Source of the DNA: UMGS1649 sp045652705 | GTDB taxonomy: Bacteria > Bacillota > Clostridia > TANB77 > CAG-465 | Reading direction: 5' to 3' | DNA: 64,000 nt | Assembly: GCA_045652705.1 (NCBI GenBank) | Contig: JAZRUV010000013.1 | Location: forward strand, 3,317-67,316 | Shown here: positions 41,055-50,203 of the stretch, in pieces | How the letters are laid out: each line of letters opens with the position of its first letter | Position numbering within the stretch: the stretch's first letter is position 1 | Made by a program: the position numbers and the translations under genes | Notes under the pieces: generated by a model | What the model saw: only the letters and a program-made list of their open reading frames with translations | Database searches by the model: none | What the model was told of the DNA's origin: nothing

Positions 41055-41975
41055 ATGAAAGAAAGTTTTAGTGAATTATATGCAAGATTATATAATGAAA
41101 ATTTTGCTGAATTAGAGCAGTTAAGAGCAAAAGAGAAGAAAGGGGCTACAGGTTTAATAATTTGCATAATAGCCATGTTTTTGTTATCAATAATAAGTCC
41201 GCTTTTTGTAATAATAGGTATGGTATGTATAATTATATATGCTATCAAGAGCATGAAAAAAAGCAGTTCAAATGTGGCGGAGAGAGCAAAAACATATAGA
41301 GAAGTTTTTAAAGAAAAAATTGTAGGACCAATAATAGAAAACTCTTTTGGTAGCGCAAAGTATGATGCAAGAGCAGGTATATCATCTTTTGAATATAAAA
41401 AAGCTGGATATAAAGAACATTATGATAGATATCATTCAGAAGACTTAATTATTGCACCACTTACTGTGGAAGGTGACGTTAGCACATTTATGACTATTGC
41501 AGAAGTTCATACGGAAGATGAGCATACTGATGAAGACGGACATACGTCATATACAACAGTTTTCCAAGGTCTTACATCAAGTTTCTTGTTGCCTAAAAAT
41601 TTAGATAAGAATATATATATTCGTTCAAATGGAAGAGTAAGTGGATGGAATAAAAACAAAATAAAAATGGACATGCCAGAATTTGAAAAAATATTTGACG
41701 TAGAAAGTGATGACGCAATACTAACTATGAGAATATTAACGGCTGATGTAATGGCTGAAATGATAGATTTATATGAAAAATATAAATATAAATTTGAAAT
41801 AAATATATTGAATGATACAATATATATGAGACTTAGAACAGGACCTATGTTTGAGCCAAGTGTATTTAAAGAATCTATGGAGTACAAGCAAATTGAGAAA
41901 TACTATCTAGTATTAAAAGCTTTGACGAGTATAGCTAGTCACATATATGACACAGTCTCAAGAATAGAAATTTAG
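41055..41975 (+). CDS. DUF3137 membrane protein
   Basis: Two helices near residues 33-70 (TGLIICIIAMFLLSIISPLF and VIIGMVCIIIYAI) and a DUF3137 domain (YHSEDLIIAPLTVEGDV ... TTVFQGLTSSFLLPK). It sits 9 bases before lemA; this pairing of DUF3137 and LemA is common in Clostridia and other groups. The role is unknown; the pair is thought to act at the envelope. AAGAGG precedes the ATG. Confidence 0.87.
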   Translation: MKESFSELYARLYNENFAELEQLRAKEKKGATGLIICIIAMFLLSIISPLFVIIGMVCIIIYAIKSMKKSSSNVAERAKTYREVFKEKIVGPIIENSFGSAKYDARAGISSFEYKKAGYKEHYDRYHSEDLIIAPLTVEGDVSTFMTIAEVHTEDEHTDEDGHTSYTTVFQGLTSSFLLPKNLDKNIYIRSNGRVSGWNKNKIKMDMPEFEKIFDVESDDAILTMRILTADVMAEMIDLYEKYKYKFEINILNDTIYMRLRTGPMFEPSVFKESMEYKQIEKYYLVLKALTSIASHIYDTVSRIEI

Positions 41976-41984
41976 GAGGAATTT

Positions 41985-42635
41985 ATGGGAGAAAACAATA
42001 ATTTTATTAAAATCTTTTTTATAATTTTTGCACTTGTGTTTTTAATGCCTGCTATTATGACATTAAGAACTTTGTTCCCAAACATTACATTAAGCCCGCT
42101 AGCTATAATATTAATAATATTAGGCTTTATAATAGCTTGGGTTATTGCTACATACAACAAGTTTGTGTCATTGTCTCAAAGGGTTAGACAAGCTCAAGGT
42201 GGAATAGATGTGTATTTAAAACAACGTTTTGACCTAATACCAAATTTAGTTGAAGCAGTAAAGGGATATGCAGCGCACGAAAAAGGACTTATGGAAAATA
42301 TAGCAAAGTTAAGAAATGATTATGCTTCAAGAAATGATCAAGATATAACAGAAAGCCAAAGTTTAAATGATAGATATACAAGGATTCTTGCTATGATAGA
42401 ATCTTATCCAGAACTAAAATCTGATGAGGCGTTCTTAAACCTGCAAAAAACCTTATCTAAAATAGAAAGTCAACTTCAAGCAGCAAGAAGAATATATAAT
42501 AGTGAAGTTACTGAATATAATACAAAAAGATTAAAAGTTCCATCGAATATAATAGCAGGAACGTTTGGTTTTAAAGAAAAATATTTATTTGAAATCAATG
42601 ATGCAGAAAGAGAAAATATAGATATAAACATTTAA
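41985..42635 (+). CDS. lemA: LemA family protein
   Basis: Signal-anchor helices near residues 8-30 and 45-62, then the LemA coiled domain: YNKFVSLSQRVRQAQGGID and LKQRFDLIPNLVEAVKGYA, which are the family signature. 216 aa is slightly longer than the common 185. GGAGG at the start. Functions of LemA proteins in bacteria are not settled; it is coupled to DUF3137 here. Confidence 0.93.
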   Translation: MGENNNFIKIFFIIFALVFLMPAIMTLRTLFPNITLSPLAIILIILGFIIAWVIATYNKFVSLSQRVRQAQGGIDVYLKQRFDLIPNLVEAVKGYAAHEKGLMENIAKLRNDYASRNDQDITESQSLNDRYTRILAMIESYPELKSDEAFLNLQKTLSKIESQLQAARRIYNSEVTEYNTKRLKVPSNIIAGTFGFKEKYLFEINDAERENIDINI

Positions 42636-42662
42636 AAGAAGAGCGTTAGGCTCTTCTTTTTC
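42634..42662 (+). terminator. terminator of lemA
   Basis: Eleven-base perfect stem AAAAGAAGAGC / GCTCTTCTTTT with a GTTAG loop, then T. Confidence 0.85.
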
Positions 42663-42775
42663 GGAGATTCATGTGTTTTATTTGGTTTATTATAATTTTT
42701 AGTTCATCGTAATAAAGAATGTTTATCCTTTATATAATACAGTATATGTAAATTCAAAATATGTGTTACAAGTTT

Positions 42776-42806
42776 GTCATAAGCGCAGGCAATAATTCAT
42801 ATTAAT
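42776..42806 (+). promoter_or_regulatory. possible sigma-E (or sigma-K) promoter of sipL
   Basis: GTCATA (42776-42781), 16 bases, CATATTAAT (42798-42806), close to the mother-cell pattern GTCATATT ... CATACANT. No sigma-A pair of similar quality is nearby. Confidence 0.45.
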
Positions 42807-42846
42807 TTAATGTAATCATATATTGTAATAAATAGGAGGTAATAAA

Positions 42847-44364
42847 ATGGCAATAAATATAGATAAACAGACGATGTCATTAAATAAAATTATAGCAAGG
42901 AATTCTTTGGTTACGTGGATAGAACAAGATATTCTTGTTCCAGATACAAAACCTGATGTAATGAAAATAATTGGAGTAGAGGCAGTTCCTTTTGTGGGGA
43001 ATGTAGAGGTGGTAGACTCTGGAGTAAGAGTGACGGGGGAAATAACATATTATATTGTTTATAGGGCAATGGATAAAGATAAGACAAGAGGTATAAGTAT
43101 GACGTATCCATTTAGCCAAACAATAAATGTGCCAGATGCTAAAAAAGGAATGAATGCAAGAGTTACAGCAGATGTTAGAAATATAATATATTCTTTGCCT
43201 AACGAAAGAAAGGTAGCTATAAAAACAGAAGTGGTATTTAAATATGTGGTAAGGGAAGCGGGTAGTGTTGAACTGATACAAGGAATGAGTGACGCAGAAG
43301 ATATAGAAACGAAATCTTCACAAGATGTCTTCTATAACGTAATTAGTACAAAACAAGAAATACTAGATGCTAAAGAAGATATTGTAGTTCCTGAAAACAC
43401 CCCTAAAATTGGAGAAATATTAAGAGTAAGTAGTAATATTACAAACACGGATTATAAAGTAAGCTATAACAAGATACTTGTAAAGGGAGATATAACTGTT
43501 GAAATGTTATATTTAGAAGCAGGAGATGCAGAAAACATATTTACGTATACTACAACAATACCTTTTACAGGGATGATAGAATTTGATAATATCTCTGAGA
43601 ATTATCGTTTTGATATCAAGTATACATTAAGAAACTTAGAATTAGTACTTGGTGAAAACAATATGCTTACTATTTCTGCTGAAGTGCTTGCAGATGCTAC
43701 AATGTTTGAAGAAACCAAAGTGGACTATGTAAATGATTTTTATAGTACAAATAGCAACTTAAATTACGATAAATCCGAAGTCGCAGTTATAAAGAATAAA
43801 GAAACTATAACAAAACAGGTAAATATAAAAGATAACATAGGTATTACAGATGATAAAAACAGAATTCTTACATATAGCATAGGTACAGGACATCTAAATA
43901 CTAAAGTAAGTGGTTCTAATTTATATGTGGATGGTCCATTAAAAGTTAATGTTACTTTGGAGAATAAAGATACTGGTATAGTTGATGCTAAAACTTACGA
44001 CATGTTAGTAGATACAACAGTGCCTTTGGGTAAAGAGGTAAATGAAGATAATGTGGATGTAATTATAACGGTAGAAAATAAAATGGTAACAGTACAAAAT
44101 GGAAACGTAGAAGCAAACGTTACATTAAATATAGTTGCTGAAGTTGAAAATATAGATAAAATTACAATTATAGGGAACATAGAACAAGAAAACTTAAACC
44201 CAGAAGATTTTGATAGCATGTATATGTATATTGTGAAAAAAGGGGATAACTTATGGAGCATTGCTAAAAAATATAAAACTACGGTGGATAAGATAGCAAA
44301 TGTAAATAATATATTAGATGAAAATAAAATAGATATAGGTCAAAAACTTTTAATTATACGATGA
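42847..44364 (+). CDS. sipL: SipL-like spore coat assembly protein (SPOCS and LysM)
   Basis: In Clostridioides difficile SipL binds SpoIVA and is required for coat attachment. Repeated SPOCS/DUF3794 domains (VPDTKPDVMKIIGVEAV; VPENTPKIGEILRV; a third in the second half) are followed by a C-terminal LysM (YIVKKGDNLWSIAKKYKTT, about residues 460-505), the SipL arrangement. No signal peptide, as expected for a mother-cell coat protein. AGGAGG at the start. It overlaps yunB by 4 bases. Confidence 0.92.
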   Translation: MAINIDKQTMSLNKIIARNSLVTWIEQDILVPDTKPDVMKIIGVEAVPFVGNVEVVDSGVRVTGEITYYIVYRAMDKDKTRGISMTYPFSQTINVPDAKKGMNARVTADVRNIIYSLPNERKVAIKTEVVFKYVVREAGSVELIQGMSDAEDIETKSSQDVFYNVISTKQEILDAKEDIVVPENTPKIGEILRVSSNITNTDYKVSYNKILVKGDITVEMLYLEAGDAENIFTYTTTIPFTGMIEFDNISENYRFDIKYTLRNLELVLGENNMLTISAEVLADATMFEETKVDYVNDFYSTNSNLNYDKSEVAVIKNKETITKQVNIKDNIGITDDKNRILTYSIGTGHLNTKVSGSNLYVDGPLKVNVTLENKDTGIVDAKTYDMLVDTTVPLGKEVNEDNVDVIITVENKMVTVQNGNVEANVTLNIVAEVENIDKITIIGNIEQENLNPEDFDSMYMYIVKKGDNLWSIAKKYKTTVDKIANVNNILDENKIDIGQKLLIIR

Positions 44365-45047
44365 GACCAAAATATTATATAAGATTATTCGGACAAATGA
44401 ATGGTAAAAAATCATTTGTCCTTTTTATTGTAGCAATGCTACTAATAATAATTTCATCTGTATATTTATTAAACAGTATAACACCTGCTATAGAAATAGC
44501 GTGTCAAAGTAGGGCTAAAGCAATAGGTGTACAAATAACAGAAGAGACTGTAAATGAATTTATACAAAACGTAGAATATGAAACGCTTATGCATATAACA
44601 TACAATGACCAAGGGGAAATAATTGCTATAAGCGCAAACATAATTGAACTTAACAAATTGTCCTCTCAGATTTCATATAAAATACAAGAAAAACTAAATA
44701 ATTTAGATAAAGTATCTGTAGAAATTCCAATTACAAGTATGATGGGACTTAACGTGTTTTCAGGTTATGGACCAGATATAAGTATTAAATTATTACCAAT
44801 GGGAAATATAGAGACAAAATTTGATACGAGTTTTGCATCACAAGGTATAAATCAAACTAAACATACAATATATATGAATATATTAAGTAACATTACAGTA
44901 GTTGCACCATTCATTGGCGGTAGTGTAGAGTGTAATAGCACAGTAACTATAGCAGAAACAATAATAGTAGGAGATATTCCGGATACATATTATAATATTG
45001 AAGGACTAGAAGATGCTGCTGAAAGTGGAATTATAGATACTATGTGA
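44361..45047 (+). CDS. yunB: sporulation protein YunB
   Basis: Membrane protein of the mother-cell (sigma-E) regulon in Bacillus. One N-terminal helix (residues about 19-40), then SRAKAIGVQITEETVNEFI, YNDQGEIIAIS, and IPITSMMGLNVFSGYGPDI with LLPMGNIET, all typical. 228 aa is normal. It starts at the ATGA overlap with sipL, so both should be made together during sporulation. Confidence 0.93.
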   Translation: MRPKYYIRLFGQMNGKKSFVLFIVAMLLIIISSVYLLNSITPAIEIACQSRAKAIGVQITEETVNEFIQNVEYETLMHITYNDQGEIIAISANIIELNKLSSQISYKIQEKLNNLDKVSVEIPITSMMGLNVFSGYGPDISIKLLPMGNIETKFDTSFASQGINQTKHTIYMNILSNITVVAPFIGGSVECNSTVTIAETIIVGDIPDTYYNIEGLEDAAESGIIDTM

Positions 45048-45149
45048 TGGCAAAAATAAAACAGAAAATATAGTAAAAAAATATATATACAAATGTTTTT
45101 ATATGGTATAATAAGAAAAGAAAATAAGAATTTACATAAGGAGATAATA

Positions 45150-46430
45150 ATGGAGTATGCAGGAAGTGTTTCTGAGACTTTAAAACCTACATATGAAAAT
45201 GTAACTAAAGAGTTTATAGAAGGTACGTTATATACTTTACTTTGTAACAGTACAAAAACAAATTTTAGAATGCGTTTTGAAGAACCAGAAGCAATACAAT
45301 ATATAACAGAGATTTTACAAGAATCAGCTAAGGGTGGAACATATTGGGAAAGAAAAGCTCAGGAAGTATTAAAAGGTCTAAGTAAAAGTGAAGATTTAGA
45401 TGATGATACACCGGTAATGGTAATAAGAGATTATAAAGCGTTTTTTGAAAGACTAACTGAGCTATGTGAGCAGAATGTACATCAACATTTCAAAAGAACA
45501 AAAAACTCGTCATTCCCATGGTATGAGAGAACAAATTGTATGGAAGAAGTTTGGCTTAGAATGGCCCCAGAAGATTTTAATGACCCGGAAAACTTTTTAA
45601 GAATGCAGGTTCAAATGGCAAAAGATACAACATTTAATAAATACGATCAAGAAACTTGTTTAGGACAGTCGAAAATATTAGGTAATAATTATATTTGCAT
45701 ACAAAATAAAGTGGCAAGAACTTGGGATGAGGCGTCTCAGGAAATGGAAATAACTATTTATGATAGTGAACATTATTACGATGAAAATAAAAGATATAGA
45801 CCTCAATATAAGTTACCTGTAGTAAGATATGGCATATACGAAAAGGATGGGCAGAAAGTCTGTAGAATATTCTCAATTCAAACAACAGATACCGAGGCTA
45901 AAAATGGTGTACAAAAGAAAGTAGATAGAGCTAGATATAAAGTAAATGATGGAGTAAGTGAGGAGAGTACAGAAAAAGTAGAGCCTAAGAATTTAATTGC
46001 TCTAAGTATATTTGTAAATCTTTTAAATATGGAAGGCATAACTAAAATAGAAGCACAAGGAGCTTATGCTTTAGATTATGAATTTCACGAAAAAAGAAAT
46101 ATAAGATTAATAAAAGACTTTAACGAAAGATGGACAGATGAGAAAAAACAAAAACAGCCAGATATGTACATAAGAGAAAAAACATATTTGGATAAATCTT
46201 ATGGTAAAGAGGAGTTAATAAGTGAGATAAAAACAGAACGATTTACTAAAACTTTTGATAGACTGCTTGAACATTACCCTATGGCCAGGGTAGATAGTTA
46301 TCCTACAGAAGTAGATAGTAATTATCATATAACAATTCCTAAAATAAAAAGTAAAAGCGAAATAAATGGAGAATTGTTACAAGAAATGTATTGTTTGGTT
46401 GAAAGACAATATGAGACAATAGAAATATAA
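45150..46430 (+). CDS. hypothetical protein, 426 aa
   Basis: Soluble protein with no family I know. It is rich in aromatic residues and charged helices; no signal peptide. The segment FPWYERTNCMEEVWLRMAPED stands out but matches nothing. The ATG at 45150 follows AAGGAG by 8 bases; the frame upstream runs into the promoter (TGGTATAAT at 45104-45112). Own terminator. Its style (acidic, large, no membrane part) is like the unknown proteins at 18108 and 39370, without clear shared motifs. Confidence 0.75.
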   Translation: MEYAGSVSETLKPTYENVTKEFIEGTLYTLLCNSTKTNFRMRFEEPEAIQYITEILQESAKGGTYWERKAQEVLKGLSKSEDLDDDTPVMVIRDYKAFFERLTELCEQNVHQHFKRTKNSSFPWYERTNCMEEVWLRMAPEDFNDPENFLRMQVQMAKDTTFNKYDQETCLGQSKILGNNYICIQNKVARTWDEASQEMEITIYDSEHYYDENKRYRPQYKLPVVRYGIYEKDGQKVCRIFSIQTTDTEAKNGVQKKVDRARYKVNDGVSEESTEKVEPKNLIALSIFVNLLNMEGITKIEAQGAYALDYEFHEKRNIRLIKDFNERWTDEKKQKQPDMYIREKTYLDKSYGKEELISEIKTERFTKTFDRLLEHYPMARVDSYPTEVDSNYHITIPKIKSKSEINGELLQEMYCLVERQYETIEI

Positions 46431-46439
46431 AAACACGAA

Positions 46440-46480
46440 AATAACACCCCCAAAAGAATTAACTTTTGGGGTGTTATTGT
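46440..46480. terminator. bidirectional terminator
   Basis: Sixteen-base stem (AATAACACCCC / GGGGTGTTATT with AAAAG/CTTTT) with one bulged C, between convergent genes. Confidence 0.8.
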
Positions 46481-46923
46481 TATTCGGATTCTACATAGTT
46501 TGTGATGTGTGTATGAAGTACCGCTTGCATAATGTGCAAAGTAGAAACATACGCGTCAGAAATAGTATGTATAATATTAATGTTTTCCGAAAAGGCTCTG
46601 TCAAATGACATTAATGCAAACATAAGGTTCTTTGCGTTGATGGGAGTACCGGCAGAATCTCGGTAATAAAGTGATTTCTGATTTACTTTGCAACTAATCC
46701 ACAATGAATCAGAGTCTTCCGAAATTCTAAAATCAGAAAGAAGTTGTTTTGCGTTGGATAATGCGGTAGAGATGGAACGAACATTTTCGTCGTTTTTGTT
46801 GTCTAAAACAGAGACTGCAAGTTCAAAACCATCAGAGATGTTCTCAATAGTTGTAAGAGAAGCTTTGCAAAAATCAGTGAGTTTCGAGATCAAGGCTTTT
46901 TCGGCATCGGTTACAGGTAACAT
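46480..46923 (-). CDS. hypothetical protein, 147 aa
   Basis: All-helical soluble protein (ALISKLTDFCKASLTTIENI ... DAYVSTLHIMQAVLHTHI), no family recognised. AAGGAG precedes the ATG at 46923. Single-gene unit with its own promoter (46976-47004) and terminator; codons are richer in C and G than those of neighbouring rpsI. Confidence 0.7.
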   Translation of the reverse strand: MLPVTDAEKALISKLTDFCKASLTTIENISDGFELAVSVLDNKNDENVRSISTALSNAKQLLSDFRISEDSDSLWISCKVNQKSLYYRDSAGTPINAKNLMFALMSFDRAFSENINIIHTISDAYVSTLHIMQAVLHTHITNYVESE

Positions 46924-46975
46924 AGAAAAAACTCCTTATAAATTATTTTTTGGATAGATTTTTGTTGCTTAAAAC

Positions 46976-47004
46976 ATTATATCACATTTTTTATGTAAAC
47001 GCAA
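46976..47004 (-). promoter_or_regulatory. promoter of the gene ending at 46480
   Basis: On the minus strand: TTGCGT (47004-46999), 17 bases, TATAAT (46981-46976) with a TGA extension. Confidence 0.65.
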
Positions 47005-47029
47005 CGGCTAGATTGAATATAATAAAATA

Positions 47030-47052
47030 ACAACCTCGAAAATCGAGGTTGT
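47030..47052 (-). terminator. terminator of rplM-rpsI
   Basis: Ten-base perfect stem ACAACCTCGA / TCGAGGTTGT with a three-base loop, followed on the minus strand by TATTTTATT. Confidence 0.75.
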
Positions 47053-47067
47053 ATAAAATCCAAAATA

Positions 47068-47469
47068 TTATCTCTTGCTGAATTGTGGAGCTTTTCTAGC
47101 TTTCTTAAGACCGTATTTTCTTCTTTCTTTAACTCTTGAGTCACGAGTAAGAAGACCAGCTCTTTTAAGTGAAGTTCTAGTATCTAAATCTATAGATGCT
47201 AAAGCTTTAGATATACCGTGAGCTACTGCTCCTGCTTGTGCTGAGAATCCGCCACCTTTAACTGTTGCTATAACATCATATTTTTCCATCATGTTTGCAA
47301 CTGTGAATGGTCTCATAACAACTGCTTTTAATGTTTCTAAAGAATAGAATTCATTAAGCTCTTTTTTGTTTATTGTAACGATTCCTGTACCTGGAGTTAT
47401 TCTAACTCTTGCTATAGCAGATTTTCTTTTTCCTGTAGCATAAATAAAAGTTTTTTCTGTTTTTGCCAT
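47068..47469 (-). CDS. rpsI: 30S ribosomal protein uS9
   Basis: Small-subunit head protein whose C-terminal tail reaches the P-site tRNA. ATGKRKSAIARVRITPGTG, GGGFSAQAGAVAHGISKAL and the basic tail ERRKYGLKKARKAPQFSKR are diagnostic; 133 aa. AGGAGG precedes the ATG. Cotranscribed with rplM. Confidence 0.98.
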   Translation of the reverse strand: MAKTEKTFIYATGKRKSAIARVRITPGTGIVTINKKELNEFYSLETLKAVVMRPFTVANMMEKYDVIATVKGGGFSAQAGAVAHGISKALASIDLDTRTSLKRAGLLTRDSRVKERRKYGLKKARKAPQFSKR

Positions 47470-47484
47470 AATTCTATCCTCCTA

Positions 47485-47919
47485 TTAAAATTCCCAAACT
47501 TCTGGTTTTTGAGCTTGTTGTTCGTGGTCAGCGCCTTTATATACTCTTAATTTAGTAAGCATTGATCTTCCTAAAGAGTTTTTAGGTAACATACCTTTAA
47601 CAGCTATTGTGATAGCTCTATCTGAATGTTTAGCCATCATATCTTTAGCTTTAACTTCTTTTAAGCCACCAACATAACCAGAGTGCCTAGTATAGATTTT
47701 TTTGTTTAATTTGTTTCCTGTTAATACAATTTTATCTGCATTAAGGATTATTACATGATCGCCGCAGTCCATATGTGTAGAGTATGTAGGTTTGTGTTTG
47801 CCTTTTAGAAGTCTAGCTGCTTCTGTTGCAACTCTACCAAGAGGTCTTTCAGCTGCATCAATAATATACCATTTTCTTTCAATTTCACTTGCTTTAACGC
47901 TATGTGTTTTATTATTCAT
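47485..47919 (-). CDS. rplM: 50S ribosomal protein uL13
   Basis: Early-assembly large-subunit protein. WYIIDAAERPLGRVATEAARLLKGK, GDHVIILNADKIVLTGNK and GMLPKNSLGRSMLTKLRVYKG are family motifs; 144 aa is normal. AGGAGG precedes the ATG. First gene of rplM-rpsI. Confidence 0.98.
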   Translation of the reverse strand: MNNKTHSVKASEIERKWYIIDAAERPLGRVATEAARLLKGKHKPTYSTHMDCGDHVIILNADKIVLTGNKLNKKIYTRHSGYVGGLKEVKAKDMMAKHSDRAITIAVKGMLPKNSLGRSMLTKLRVYKGADHEQQAQKPEVWEF

Positions 47920-47934
47920 GGAATGATTCCTCCT

Positions 47935-48010
47935 AATTAAATTTATTTAGTACATATACATAGATTAAAAATTACCGGAAATAATCAATGTATACATAAC
48001 ATCGCTCATA
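47935..48010 (-). promoter_or_regulatory. possible L13 leader of rplM
   Basis: Between the promoter and the rplM ribosome site the minus strand has a fold-back in which TACATTGATT pairs with AATCTATGTA around a TTTCCGG-containing loop. Low-GC Firmicutes carry an L13 leader RNA at this place; the match to that family is not checked. Confidence 0.35.
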
Positions 48011-48011
48011 T

Positions 48012-48040
48012 ATTTTACAATAATTTCATATTAAAGTCAA
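48012..48040 (-). promoter_or_regulatory. promoter of rplM-rpsI
   Basis: On the minus strand: TTGACT (48040-48035), 17 bases, TAAAAT (48017-48012). Confidence 0.7.
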
Positions 48041-48097
48041 GAGAAATGAGACAAAATATAAATAAAACGAATTAATTTAAATAAAAAAATGAAAATG

Positions 48098-48126
48098 TTG
48101 TATATTTTTTCTATATATGATAGGAT
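48098..48126 (+). promoter_or_regulatory. promoter of the HD-EAL-like gene
   Basis: TTGTAT (48098-48103), 17 bases, TAGGAT (48121-48126) with a TGA extension. Confidence 0.5.
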
Positions 48127-48162
48127 ATGAATAGTAAAAATGTATACAAAAGGAGGAAAATC

Positions 48163-49809
48163 ATGGACGAATTTGAAGTAGATGATTTAATAGACAAAGA
48201 ATATAGACAAGATGAAGAAGTTGTAGAAAATCACGAGATAAATAAAATTATTACAAACTTACAGTTATATTCTAATAATATAGAAATGCTTACTAAATTA
48301 TATACAGATATATTAGAAGACGATAACGTTGTATATATAATGACAAGAATAAGTCAAAATCAGGTATTTATGAAACACTTCCCAGAGTTTTATGAGAAAA
48401 ATTTAAATGGGGAAAGTGTTATAAATTGTCAGCAAAATAGTAGGTACCATAGATATGGTGTATTCAAACATATTTTGTATACTATTGAAAATGTCGGAAG
48501 AGACAGCTTAAAGTTTAGTTCGCACGATATGAAAATATTAAAATGGACTATGTTTCTTCATGACATAGGAAAACCAATGTCTAAAACAATAAATAGTGAA
48601 GGTTTTGATTCTTTTGCGGGGCATGATGACATGTCAGTCGTTCTTGCGGACAAAATATTAAACAGATTTGATTTTGACGAAGTAGACAAAAAGATAATAT
48701 TAACCTTAATAAAATATCATGATAGATATTTAAATGAGGGTGATTTAACATATGAAAACTTAAGCTTTTTAGCACAAGAGTTAGAGGACAAAAAGGATTT
48801 GTTTTATCTTTTAATTGAAGTAAAACTTGCAGACAATAGAGCTAAAAGTGTAGATGTATATAATAAATTTATGACTGTCGTAGGAAAATATTATGATTTT
48901 GCAAATGAGTATTTTTCTCACGAAGAAACGAATAAAATGTTTGCAAGTATTGATGGAGAGGAAAGCATAACAGGAACAAGGTCAAATATTAATACGGTGT
49001 TAGATTTATCTGAAAGAGGCGTATATAAGGAGGGCGGAAGTGATGAAGATTTAACGGAAAAAATAATAGCAGATTTAACTAAAGATATAACACTAGGGAA
49101 AAGACTTAAATGTTATTACCAAGCGGTAGTAGATTTGAAGAAACGTCAAGTAAATGGGTATGAGGTTTATTATAAAATAGTAACGGACGAAGATTTCTCT
49201 TACAAACAAATTATAAGAAAAGCAAAAGAATTCGGTAAATACGATAAACTTCAACAAATGCTTTTTGTAAATGCTTTGGAAAGATTTAATGAAATAAAAG
49301 GTAAACAAGATATAACAGAGTATATAAATATTGATGCGAAAAGCTATAAAAACTATGTGAATAAAGCAAGAATATTTGACCTTATTGAAAAAAATAAAGT
49401 TGTTTTTGAATTTAATAATTTTGAAACATTAATAAACTCAAAAATAAAAGAATTATCGGATGAAATATTTATAAGAAAAGGGAAAGTTGCAATAGATAAT
49501 TTTGAATCAAGCAATAAAACTTTGAAAGATTTAGAGCAAATCGAACCAAAATATATAAAATACAAGTTAGAGAATACTGAAGAAAACACAAAACAACAAT
49601 TACAAGAATTATCTACATTTTGTTTGTTAAACAGTATAAATTTAATAGTGTTTGGTATAGACACAAAAGAATTGCTAGACTTTGCAATTGAATGTAATGT
49701 TAGATATGTACAAGGAACATATTTTGGTAAATATACAGACGGCTTAGATTTAGACTCCGAAAGAATTAACGAAATATTAGACGATTCTAAAGAAGAATTG
49801 ATTGTTTAA
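48163..49809 (+). CDS. HD-domain phosphohydrolase with a degenerate EAL-like domain
   Basis: Residues about 85-250 form an HD domain with H133-D134 in FLHDIGKP and further metal-site histidines (AGHDD, KYHDR), as in nucleotide phosphohydrolases. From about 315 the order of an EAL domain can be followed: YYQAVVDLKKRQVNGYEVYY (EAL replaced by EVY at 334-336), INIDAKSY, VFEFNNFE, VAIDNFESS, KYIKYKLE and VQGTYFGK. The catalytic acids are changed or lost, so it should not cut c-di-GMP and may be a sensor for the HD part. Start ATG 48163 after AAGGAGG. Substrate unknown. Confidence 0.85.
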   Translation: MDEFEVDDLIDKEYRQDEEVVENHEINKIITNLQLYSNNIEMLTKLYTDILEDDNVVYIMTRISQNQVFMKHFPEFYEKNLNGESVINCQQNSRYHRYGVFKHILYTIENVGRDSLKFSSHDMKILKWTMFLHDIGKPMSKTINSEGFDSFAGHDDMSVVLADKILNRFDFDEVDKKIILTLIKYHDRYLNEGDLTYENLSFLAQELEDKKDLFYLLIEVKLADNRAKSVDVYNKFMTVVGKYYDFANEYFSHEETNKMFASIDGEESITGTRSNINTVLDLSERGVYKEGGSDEDLTEKIIADLTKDITLGKRLKCYYQAVVDLKKRQVNGYEVYYKIVTDEDFSYKQIIRKAKEFGKYDKLQQMLFVNALERFNEIKGKQDITEYINIDAKSYKNYVNKARIFDLIEKNKVVFEFNNFETLINSKIKELSDEIFIRKGKVAIDNFESSNKTLKDLEQIEPKYIKYKLENTEENTKQQLQELSTFCLLNSINLIVFGIDTKELLDFAIECNVRYVQGTYFGKYTDGLDLDSERINEILDDSKEELIV

Positions 49810-49860
49810 AAAATAACAAAATGAAATTTTAAAAATAAAAAAACTGCACATAATACAAAT

Positions 49861-50202
49861 ATGATATATGTTGGAAGTTTATTGTCAGGTGTTATAAATG
49901 GAGTGTTCGCTAGTGGAGCGGGGCAGATTATGGTGTTTTTATTAATATTTATTTTAAAAATAGAAACGCATACTGCCAGAGCCACTAGTGTATTTTTAAT
50001 GGGACTCGTTACAATCGTTACGTTTGTTAGATATTTAACATTTATAAAAGTGGAAATTTTACACGTTATAGTTGTAGTTGTAACAGGCTTAATATTTGGA
50101 ATAATAGGTTCTAAAATAATGAAGAAACTACAACCAGATTATTTAAATTTAATTTCTGGAATCGTTGTAGCGGGCTTTGCTATATACAATATACTGAGGT
50201 AA
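49861..50202 (+). CDS. TauE/SafE-family permease, N-terminal half
   Basis: Four hydrophobic helices in 113 aa. The sequence LLSGVINGVFASGAGQIMVFLL with glycine-rich first helix is the TauE/SafE (TSUP) pattern; members export sulfite, sulfonates or other anions. Full proteins have two such halves in about 250 aa; here the second half is the next gene, 1 base away. The two may work as a heterodimer. The ribosome site is weak. Confidence 0.75.
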   Translation: MIYVGSLLSGVINGVFASGAGQIMVFLLIFILKIETHTARATSVFLMGLVTIVTFVRYLTFIKVEILHVIVVVVTGLIFGIIGSKIMKKLQPDYLNLISGIVVAGFAIYNILR

Positions 50203-50203
50203 A

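Noticed and set aside
42671..42712. A 13-codon frame beginning MCFIWFIIIF after a GGAG in the gap before sipL
   Set aside because: Too short and hydrophobic to tell from chance; no conserved leader-peptide feature follows.
42880..43281. Minus-strand frame opposite sipL
   Set aside because: Shadow of a well-supported gene; histidine/tyrosine-rich composition and no ribosome site.
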